DNA of 23,888 nt from an uncultured Austwickia sp. (GTDB lineage Bacteria; Actinomycetota; Actinomycetes; Actinomycetales; Dermatophilaceae), in contig CAKUSI010000024.1 in assembly GCA_934678955.1 (NCBI GenBank), positions 1 to 23,888 of the forward strand. The letters are read 5' to 3'. The position numbers were made by a program, and so were the translations under genes. Position 1 is the stretch's first letter, and the number at the start of each line of letters is the position of its first letter. Below are positions 9,412 to 15,525 of this stretch, piece after piece. Below the pieces are notes generated by a model that saw only the letters and a program-made list of their open reading frames with translations, was not told where the DNA came from and made no database searches.

Positions 9412-11521
9412 CAGCTGACCAACTCTGCCAACTCCGCGGAGGGGAGGGTGAAGCGGAACGTGGCGCCGCCCCACTCGTTGTTCTCGGCGCTGATCGTGCC
9501 GCCGTGGCGTGTGACGATGGCGTGACATAGGGCGAGGCCCAGGCCGATTCCCTGCACGGACCCCGCGTCCTTGTCGCTGCGGCTCAGGCGACCGAAGACG
9601 CGCTCCTCGTCGCCGGGTTGTATCCCGCGGCCTCTGTCCGCGACCTGCACCTCGGCCCACCCCGGCTGATCGTCGACGCTGCGCACCCTGATGAAGGGTC
9701 GTTCCCCCGCCCGGCTGTACTTGATGCCGTTGCCGATGATGTTGGCCAGGAGCTGGCGCGTCAGCGAGGCGTCGGCCCGCAGCACGTGAGGAACGTCCAG
9801 CTCGAAGGTGGGACCGTCGTCCGCGTGGGCATACAGGGCGGTGATCTCGCGGACCACGTCCACGAGCGCGACGTCGACCAGGTGCAGCACACCGCCCCGG
9901 CTCACTGCGTAGGCCAGGTAGTCGTCGATGAGGTTCTGCATCCGGGTGACGGCGTCGTGAGCCCGCGCGAGCGCCATGCGGCCGGCCACGGGGTCGTCCT
10001 CGGCGATCTCGTCGCCTGCGGCCTCCATCCAGCCGGTGAGGGCCGTGAGCGGTCCCTTCAAGTCGTGCGCGACCGTGCCCGCGAACGACTCCAGCTCCTC
10101 CTGGCGGAGCCGTGCCTTGGTGACGTCCTTGAACATGAGCAGGGTGAGGCGCTCGTTCCCTGCCGGCAAGTCCTTGCTGGAGATGGCCAGGCGCTTGATG
10201 CCGTCGTCCCGCGGCAGGAGCAACTCCACCTGACGGACGCGATCGGGTTCCGGCTGCAGGAGGGCGTTGAGCAGGACCCCTCGGATCACCTTGGCCACGT
10301 CCTCGGCCTGCAGGTCGATGGCGCGCAGATCGACCGGCGGCAGGCCGAAGTCCGTGGTGTCGATCGCATACACGTCTTCGTCGTCCATCTCGAAGAACGT
10401 GGCCCATTCGACGTCCAGCCGGTCCGGGATGCCGTGGAGGGAGAGTGCCTCCGCCGCGCGGTTGGTCATCGTCACCTGGCCCGCGCGATCGGTGAGGATC
10501 ATCCCGTCGGTCATCGACTGGATGACGGAGGTGAAGAGTTCCCGTTGGGCGCGCTCATCGTCGGCCAAGGCCTCGACTTCGCGTTGGAGGCGGTTGTTCT
10601 CGTTGCGTAGCGCGATGATCAGCATCGCCAGATGGGTCGCGAACGCGAAGGTCCCGTCGACCATGGCCTGGGGAAGCAGCAGCCCGCCGAGCGGCGGGAG
10701 GGGAAGGATGACATACGGGGTGAAGGTGCCCGCCACGCTGTAGACGAGCGTGTAGAGGGCGGTGCTCCGGCGGGTCATGACCAGGGAACTCCACAGGGCC
10801 GGAATCACGTACAGCCATGACAGGAGCGGTTCGTTCAAGAGTGCGGGCAGGAGGAGGCAGGCGGCGGCCAGAGGGATCGCAGCGGCCACCTTGATGCGTT
10901 GCCGGTGCGAGGGCAGCAGGTCGGCGTTGCTGAAGTAGAGCGGCGTCACGCAGTTCACGGCGATGGTGATGATCGCGTAGCCCCTGGCGCCGGCCCAGAG
11001 CGCCTCCTGCCAGTCCATGCCCGGATGCAGCCCAGCCCGCTGCCCGGGAATGCGCCGAACACGAGTCCGACGAGCGCAGCGGCGAACAGGGACAGCGTCT
11101 GCCAGAGCGTCTCCCGCGCGTCCCGCGGGACCCAGGACCTCCCGATCCCGCGGAACCTGTAGAAGGCGATCGCGGTCCAGGCGACCAGGAGGTTTGCGGC
11201 GCCGTACCACACGACGTCGACGACCGAGGCGCCGACGACCAGGCCGCCGACGACGAAGCCGCAGAAGGTGGTGGCGCTGGTGGCCAGCACGGCCTTCCGG
11301 TTGCGCCGCGGGTCGTCGTCCATCGCCATGGCGAGATCGATGTACATGACGCCGTGGATGATCCACAGCATCGAGAGGGTCGATGTCTCGCTGAGGGTGA
11401 GGAATCCCGCGATCCCGGCCGCAAGGGACCACAGGACGTGGGAGACGAACATCCAACGCGCCGGCAGCAGGGAACGAGCGATCGGCGCGCGGCTGCGGCG
11501 CTGGGTCGCTGCGTGCGTCAC
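9411..11521 (-). pseudogene. Membrane sensor histidine kinase, type A copy 1 (A1), frameshifted
   Basis: The GTG at 11521-11519 has GAGGAG 7 bases upstream. The first frame encodes the start of a type A membrane domain through GAFPGSGL, then runs out of frame and stops at 10955 (188 aa). The matching remainder, from HPGMDWQEALW to the end, lies in another frame down to 9411. Removing one copy of a 5-bp tandem duplication (11028-11038) joins the frames and aligns with A2 without a gap (GL + 11 residues + AAR/AGAR). The joined protein would have 701 residues, with His484 in HDLKGP (Gly at H+4), intact N, D and G boxes, and an acidic insertion of about 20 residues after the PAS domain. An internal ATG at 11018 could start a 535-aa fragment. 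It may be a real null, a phase-variable allele or a sequencing error. Confidence 0.88.
11028..11038. repeat. 5-bp tandem duplication causing the A1 frameshift
   Basis: The plus strand reads CAGCCCAGCCC; on the coding strand this is GGGCT GGGCT G. A single GGGCT copy would give Ser-Gly-Leu-His-Pro-Gly in one frame, exactly as the A2 paralogue predicts in length. Two copies shift the frame by +2. Confidence 0.8.
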
Positions 11522-11666
11522 CTGCCTGCTCCTCGCCGTCCGGTGGTGTTCCGGTGTCCCATCGGCAGCGCGAGTGCGCCGCTGAGCCGCGTTGGGACGC
11601 CCCGAGGCACCCATTCAGGGGGATGGTCCGTGCCTCAGGTCGGCGTGAGTGAGCGTCAGATCGGAG

Positions 11667-12074
11667 TCAGCGGCGATCGACCGGCGACGTCCGGCTCGAT
11701 GGGAGAGCCCCGGAGTGGGCATCGACCCACTCCGACCGGGAGATCTCCTCGGCGAACTTGTCGAGCTCCACGGGATGCACCGAGAGGCCGATGGTGTCGA
11801 GCCGTGCGGCCAGCGCGACCCGCGTGGCTTCCCTTCCGTGCTGGTGGAACTCGCGGCCCACGTCCCTCAGGGCCGCGAGGAGTCCCTCGACGAGAGAGGG
11901 GTCGACCCCCTCGACGAACGCCCGGTTGAGCAGGAAGTCGGTGCCACGATGCTGCTCCTTCTCGGCGAGGGCCCAGTCCGCGGTGGCGGAGATCTCATCC
12001 AGGCCGTGGTCGGGAACTGCGTCGCTGCGCGCAAATGAGTCGCTTCGTGCATATGAGCTGTGAGTGTCGGACAT
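11667..12074 (-). CDS. Hypothetical protein at head of kinase array
   Basis: A 135-aa protein I do not recognise. The ATG at 12074 has AGGAGG 5 bases upstream, the best ribosome binding site in the window, which supports a real gene. The N-terminus carries a repeated motif, SYARSD then SFARSD. Residues about 22-112 look mostly helical and charged, and the C-terminal tail is polar. There is no signal peptide, membrane segment, receiver-domain aspartate pattern or Hpt-like HxxKG motif. It ends 145 bp before A1 on the same strand, so it may be co-transcribed with the kinases and could be a partner protein, but that rests on position only. A 9-bp-stem hairpin (11711-11734) lies inside its 3' end. 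Confidence 0.75.
   Translation of the reverse strand: MSDTHSSYARSDSFARSDAVPDHGLDEISATADWALAEKEQHRGTDFLLNRAFVEGVDPSLVEGLLAALRDVGREFHQHGREATRVALAARLDTIGLSVHPVELDKFAEEISRSEWVDAHSGALPSSRTSPVDRR
11711..11734 (-). other. Inverted repeat in the 3' end of the 135-aa gene
   Basis: The arms CGGAGTGGG (11711-11719) and CCCACTCCG (11726-11734) are perfect, with a 6-base loop. It lies 44 bases inside the coding region and no T-run follows on the minus strand. It could be a transcript-stability or attenuation hairpin between this gene and the kinase array, or chance in GC-rich DNA. Confidence 0.3.
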
Positions 12075-12140
12075 ATCTGCCTCCTCATGAGGCGCGAGTG
12101 CTTTCGCCGCCACCGGACGCCCTGGTTCGGGCCGGGCAAC

Positions 12141-12167
12141 TTAGCAAAGGCTTAGCTTAGTAGCCTT
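12141..12167. promoter_or_regulatory. Candidate operator: TTAGC repeats at 11-bp spacing plus inverted repeat
   Basis: TTAGC occurs at 12141 and again at 12152, with a further TTAG at 12157. The 11-bp start-to-start spacing is the geometry used by OmpR/PhoB-family response regulators, which bind tandem direct repeats. The same stretch holds an inverted repeat AAGGCT (12147-12152) / AGCCTT (12162-12167). It lies 67-93 bases upstream of the ATG of the 135-aa gene that heads the kinase array, a normal operator position. The binding protein is unknown. The rest of the interval 12075-12401 holds a 22-bp tandem repeat, a second TTAGC pair and a palindrome, listed separately, and no gene I can support. 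Confidence 0.35.
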
Positions 12168-12213
12168 GGCATGGATTGAGAAGGGCGCGAGTACGCGTTC
12201 GCTGCGGGGGGAT

Positions 12214-12257
12214 TCGGCGACCGGCGTCTCGTTGCTCGGCGACCGGCGCCTCGTTGG
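12214..12257. repeat. 22-bp tandem repeat, two copies
   Basis: Copies at 12214-12235 and 12236-12257 start TCGGCGACCGGCG and match at 20 of 22 positions. They lie in non-coding DNA between tRNA-Lys and the kinase-array promoter region. No function is apparent. Confidence 0.6.
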
Positions 12258-12314
12258 CGGTTGCCGACATGTGGGGCCCGCCAGGGCGCACACCCCGCCG
12301 CGATGGGCAGGGTG

Positions 12315-12330
12315 TTAGCAAGGCGTTAGC
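12315..12330. promoter_or_regulatory. Second TTAGC direct-repeat pair
   Basis: TTAGC at 12315 and 12326, again 11 bp apart, with AAGGCG between. The 16-base element nearly matches 12141-12156 (TTAGCAAAGGCTTAGC). It lies 72 bases from the 3' end of tRNA-Lys and about 240 bases upstream of the 135-aa gene. A recurring element in the same intergenic region supports a binding site, but this is inference. Confidence 0.3.
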
Positions 12331-12371
12331 AAGAGCCCTTCGAAGCGTTCCACTCCGGCGGCCCGAAGGCG

Positions 12372-12385
12372 AGCGGATATCCGCT
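12372..12385. other. 14-bp perfect palindrome downstream of tRNA-Lys
   Basis: AGCGGATATCCGCT is self-complementary and begins 17 bases after the tRNA 3' end in the direction of tRNA transcription. It could help end the tRNA transcript or be a protein site. There is no T-run. Confidence 0.3.
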
Positions 12386-12401
12386 GACCTGCGGTTTTGG
12401 T

Positions 12402-12477
12402 TGGTGGGCCCTGCGGGGCTCGAACCCGCGCGCTTCGGATTAAAAGTCCGCTGCTCTGCCAACTGAGCTAAAGGCCC
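12402..12477 (-). tRNA. tRNA-Lys (anticodon UUU)
   Basis: Read on the minus strand, the 76-base sequence folds as a full cloverleaf. The acceptor stem GGGCCTT pairs with AGGGCCC (one G-U), followed by A and an encoded CCA. The D-arm reads TAGCTCAGTTGGCAGAGCA, the anticodon loop CTTTTAA with TTT at 12444-12442, and the T-arm GGTTCGAGCC. The anticodon UUU decodes AAA and AAG lysine codons. No duplicate of its 3' end, which would mark an integrated element, was seen elsewhere in the window. Confidence 0.97.
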
Positions 12478-12780
12478 CCGAGTGGACGGCTCGTGCGCGG
12501 TGGCCGGTCGTCCGCCCGGTGTCCAGCAAGGGTATCGGTCGTGGCGGTTGAGCCGGCGCACCGCGAATGCTTGTCTCGCCAGCGGCGGACTCGACCGATG
12601 GGAACGACCGCATGGGTGGCGTTGTCGCCGTCAGGAGTCGGCGGGTGGGCGATGTGCGAGGGCTGCGGTCCCGACGTGCGACGTGCGACGTGCGGCGGGG
12701 CTGCGTGTGGCGGATCTAGCGGACTAAAGGGTCGAGTCGTCGCGAGGGGTTATGAAAGTGCACGTAAAGCTCACGATAAC
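12478..12780. other. Non-coding stretch between tRNA-Lys and the HNH gene
   Basis: About 300 bp without a gene I can support. Short open frames here lack ribosome binding sites and recognisable products. It contains three perfect tandem copies of GACGTGC at 12673-12693. Its base composition becomes less GC-rich towards the HNH promoter. Confidence 0.5.
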
Positions 12781-12816
12781 TAGACAGGTGTTCGAGTCAT
12801 TTGTACGATGAACTCA
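12781..12816 (+). promoter_or_regulatory. Candidate promoter for a leaderless HNH transcript
   Basis: TAGACA at 12781-12786 matches five of six bases of the -35 consensus. After a 17-base spacer, TACGAT at 12804-12809 fits the actinobacterial -10 pattern TANNNT. The predicted start falls 7 bases downstream on the A of the ATG at 12816. No Shine-Dalgarno sequence precedes that ATG, consistent with a leaderless mRNA. The match is by eye. Confidence 0.5.
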
Positions 12817-14558
12817 TGTCGGTGAGCACACTCCCCACCCCTCAGGAGCGCATTGATGAGCGCATCCGGGAGGTCGTCGGTGAGCTCAACCGAGCGCATG
12901 CCCGCCTCGTCGATGTCACCGCGGAGGCGCTGCAGGCCGAGTTGTGGACGGGGCACGGCATCGTCTCCGCCAATCACTGGCTGGTGCTTCGCGCCGGCCT
13001 GTCTCGCGGCAGAGCCCGGCAGGTCCTCTCCCTGGCCAGGCGCGTCGATGAGCTGCCCGTCACGATGGGACTCCTGCGTCAGGGGCAGCTTTCGCTCGAG
13101 CAGGCGCTGCCGATCGCAGCGCACGTGCCGGCGGAGTACGAGGAATCGGTCGCGGATCTGGCGCTGTATGCGACGGTCCCGCAGATCAGCCGTACCACCT
13201 CGACCACCGAGTTCCCCGACGCGGCACAGGTCCCCGATGTGGAAGGCCAGCGTGGCATCGCACCTCAGGCGGACGCGCAAGCCCAGGATTTCCAGCGGGG
13301 CCACGGCGAAGCGCTCAGGCCCCCGGTGGGCCCAGCCGAGGGAGACGCCGTCGAAGCGCCCAGCGGTGCAGATGCGAGCGGAGCAGATGCGAGCGGGACG
13401 GACTTGGGCAGCGCTGACTCCAACGCCGAACTGTGCTCAGCGGCAAGCCCCCCGGTGAGGCCGGTGGGGTGGTACGGCCCGGCACCCGCAAGCGACCCTC
13501 CGCGTCTGACCATGCACCACGACCGGGGACGCTTCTACCTCCGCTTCGATGCTCCCTCACACGTTGGGGTTCTGGTCGAGAACGCGATCCGCGAGGCCCG
13601 GGACGCCCTCTGGCGGTCCGCCTCCGGTGTCGATGACGAGACGCCCGGAGGGGACGAGAGTGCCGAGGCAGGAGCGGCGCTGCCGGATCCCGGCTCCCCG
13701 ACGAATCCGTTCCAGCTGAGCGAGCGGCCCGGCGTCACCCTGGCCGACGGGCTCGCCGCACTCGCGCGGGCCCACATCGAAGGGTTGTCCATCCGTTCGC
13801 GACGGGATGCTTACCGCGTGTATGTCCACCTCGACACCGACGGAGGGTGGCTCACCGGTCGCCCTCGGCTTCCCCGGCACGTCGTCAACCAGCTGACCTG
13901 CGACGGGGTGCTGCACCCGGTCTGGGAGTCCGAGGGGAGTCCGGTCAACGTCGGCCGATCCCAGCGGACGGTGCCGGTTCATGTGCGGCGACTGATCCAC
14001 AACCGCGACCGGGGCTGCCGCTTCCCGGGATGCCCGGCGGCGGATGCGCCTGGTCGCCACGTTGACGTCCACCACATCCGGCACTGGCGCGATGGTGGGC
14101 CGACCGACCTGGCCAACCTCGTCTCGTTGTGTCCGGCCCACCACGAAGCCCAGCACCGCGGCCTGTTCACGATGCGCGGCGACCCGAACCTGTCGGAGCA
14201 GGACGCCGCAGGATTGCGGTTCTTCTCCCATGGCGGTTGGCAGATCCGGGCCGAACCACCGCCCTCCGGTGGGCAGGCTCGGCGACCCGCGGCGGCTTCC
14301 CACGGCACTTGCGGCGGTCGCGCCGGTCGCCTCGAACAGGACGCGGTGCTGGCGGTGACCGAGGACACGCGGCCGCGGTCACCGTCCGATCGACTCGAGA
14401 CACCCAGCGGCCAACCGTACGCGGGCCCGACCGGGGAACCTCTCATCGCGCGGTGGGTGACGTTCTCACCGTCCATCGCCAGTCCCGAGAAGCCCAAGGA
14501 GTGGGAGGCATCCGGGGCGCTCCCCCCGTGGTCAGCGGGGTGGCCAACCGTCACGTAG
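12816..14558 (+). CDS. DUF222 and HNH endonuclease domain protein (13E12 repeat family)
   Basis: A 580-aa protein. Residues about 10-125 and 215-345 fit the two parts of the DUF222 region. They are separated by a low-complexity linker with a GADASGADASGTD repeat (183-195), and a second acidic linker lies at about 270-300. The HNH nuclease module follows at about 388-450: zinc pair C401 and C406, DVHHI with H419 and H420, W424, N434, then CPAHH with C439 and H442. The core catalytic residues look intact. About 130 further residues of variable tail follow. This family occurs in many copies in actinobacterial genomes with unclear function. The ATG 12816 start agrees with the leaderless promoter; a TTG at 12801 is an alternative. 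The 3' end overlaps the convergent hydrolase gene by 27 bp. Confidence 0.92.
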   Translation: MSVSTLPTPQERIDERIREVVGELNRAHARLVDVTAEALQAELWTGHGIVSANHWLVLRAGLSRGRARQVLSLARRVDELPVTMGLLRQGQLSLEQALPIAAHVPAEYEESVADLALYATVPQISRTTSTTEFPDAAQVPDVEGQRGIAPQADAQAQDFQRGHGEALRPPVGPAEGDAVEAPSGADASGADASGTDLGSADSNAELCSAASPPVRPVGWYGPAPASDPPRLTMHHDRGRFYLRFDAPSHVGVLVENAIREARDALWRSASGVDDETPGGDESAEAGAALPDPGSPTNPFQLSERPGVTLADGLAALARAHIEGLSIRSRRDAYRVYVHLDTDGGWLTGRPRLPRHVVNQLTCDGVLHPVWESEGSPVNVGRSQRTVPVHVRRLIHNRDRGCRFPGCPAADAPGRHVDVHHIRHWRDGGPTDLANLVSLCPAHHEAQHRGLFTMRGDPNLSEQDAAGLRFFSHGGWQIRAEPPPSGGQARRPAAASHGTCGGRAGRLEQDAVLAVTEDTRPRSPSDRLETPSGQPYAGPTGEPLIARWVTFSPSIASPEKPKEWEASGALPPWSAGWPTVT

Positions 14559-15143
14559 GAGGGCGAGGCCTTCTCGCTGGGTCAACAGCGGCTGGCGCAT
14601 CTCCTCGTGCAGAAAGGTCAGCAGTGCGTCGGACAGGTCGCGATCTTCCGAGGCCACGGCGTCGGTGACCACTGCCGCGTACAGGTCCTCCGCAAACGCC
14701 GTGATCGCCGTTTGCGCAACGCAGCTGTGCGTGGAGACCCCGCACACCAGGACGTGCGCCACGCCCAGGCGGTCGAGTTCCTCTTTCAGCGGAGTGCCGA
14801 AGAAGGCGCTGTCGCGTGTCTTGACGATGTCGAGATGCCGGTTGTCGACCCGCAGTCCCGCCAGATACTCGGCCTGCTCGGTGCCGGGATACGCGAAGCC
14901 CTCCTGGTCAGCACGCATGTTCAGCGTCCACGTGGACCCGTCGCGCTGATGCTGCGTACGCACGAGCACCACGGGGCGCCCGGCCTCCTCCGCGGCGTCG
15001 ATCAGCTCGTTCACGCGCGTCAGCAGCTCCTCCTCGTGCTCCTTCAACCCGGGCAGCTCGAAGTAGGAGTTCTGCATGTCGATGACGATCAGGGCCGTCT
15101 GGCCGCTCGGCTGGGCGAGGTGAGACCGTCCCGCCTCGCTCAC
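14532..15143 (-). CDS. Isochorismatase-like cysteine hydrolase
   Basis: A 203-aa hydrolase with the family triad: Asp22 (VIDMQNSYF), Lys108 (IVKTRDSAF) and nucleophile Cys141 ([10 protein letters not shown]). The GTG start at 15143 overlaps the stop codon of the upstream nadE remnant in GTGA, implying translational coupling; upstream in-frame GTG or ATG codons would extend into nadE. Adjacency to nadE suggests nicotinamidase (PncA), but the PncA metal motif with Asp and two His between the Asp and Lys is missing, so a generic amidase or isochorismatase-type activity is likelier. Its stop lies inside the convergent HNH gene (27-bp tail overlap). Cytoplasmic; substrate unknown. Confidence 0.9.
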   Translation of the reverse strand: MSEAGRSHLAQPSGQTALIVIDMQNSYFELPGLKEHEEELLTRVNELIDAAEEAGRPVVLVRTQHQRDGSTWTLNMRADQEGFAYPGTEQAEYLAGLRVDNRHLDIVKTRDSAFFGTPLKEELDRLGVAHVLVCGVSTHSCVAQTAITAFAEDLYAAVVTDAVASEDRDLSDALLTFLHEEMRQPLLTQREGLALLRDGWPPR

Positions 15144-15442
15144 TGCCGCCACCACCTGTCGTGGACGGTCACCGGGGTCGTGCGCTTGTGCCGCGTCCGC
15201 CACCAGATTGACTCAATCTGTTCGGGCGCCCCGAGGTACCGGCACAGCTCGCGGTTCTGCCGCTTGTTGAGCCCGAACAGCGGCATGACGTCCGCAGCCC
15301 CGTCGCCGAGCTTCGTGAAGAACCCGGTGACGGCGACAAGGTAGTCGGCCAGGAACTGCACGCGGACCTCGACCTCGTGGGCCGGATCGATCTCGGGTCG
15401 AACCCCGAACTCCTCGACGATGACTCTCCGTTGCGGTCGCAT
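15140..15442 (-). pseudogene. nadE: NH3-dependent NAD synthetase, internally deleted (100 codons)
   Basis: The frame opens at ATG 15442 and gives 100 residues, against about 275 in normal bacterial NadE. Residues 1-35 fit the NadE N-terminus ([20 protein letters not shown]). Residues 36-75 fit a central segment ([24 protein letters not shown]). Residues 77-100 fit the extreme C-terminus ([14 protein letters not shown]). Two internal blocks are missing: about 145 residues that include the SGGxDS ATP-binding loop, and about 40 residues with the EDDRPxLPDE region. Both losses are in frame, so the reading frame stays open, but NAD synthesis cannot be catalysed. It may survive as a leader that couples translation to the hydrolase behind it, or be a decaying gene. 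The block comparison is from recall of E. coli NadE. Confidence 0.82.
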
Positions 15443-15525
15443 TCACCCATTCGGTCACGGCCCGAGCGACACTGCCAGTCGAGCCGGCGCGGCCGTGCTC
15501 GGGGGACTTCCCGCGTGGCGGCACA

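Noticed and set aside
9412..10407. N-terminal extension of kinase B1 by over 300 codons into A1
   Set aside because: The extension is the A1 sequence in another frame. The ATG at 9411 overlapping the A1 stop gives the normal membrane-kinase start.
12141..12167. DtxR/IdeR iron box
   Set aside because: The left half (TTAGCTTAG) resembles half of the iron box but the right half does not match.
12402..12477. tRNA-Lys as attachment site of an island carrying the kinase array
   Set aside because: No second copy of the tRNA 3' end was seen and there is no integrase or composition break in the window.
12157..12561. Minus-strand open frame of 134 codons across tRNA-Lys
   Set aside because: It overlaps the tRNA and has no good start signal or recognisable product.
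12493..12783. Plus-strand open frame upstream of the HNH gene
   Set aside because: No ribosome binding site, no domain, and it covers tandem GACGTGC repeats; likely non-coding.
14532..15143. Naming the hydrolase pncA
   Set aside because: The metal-binding Asp/His motif of nicotinamidases is not visible.
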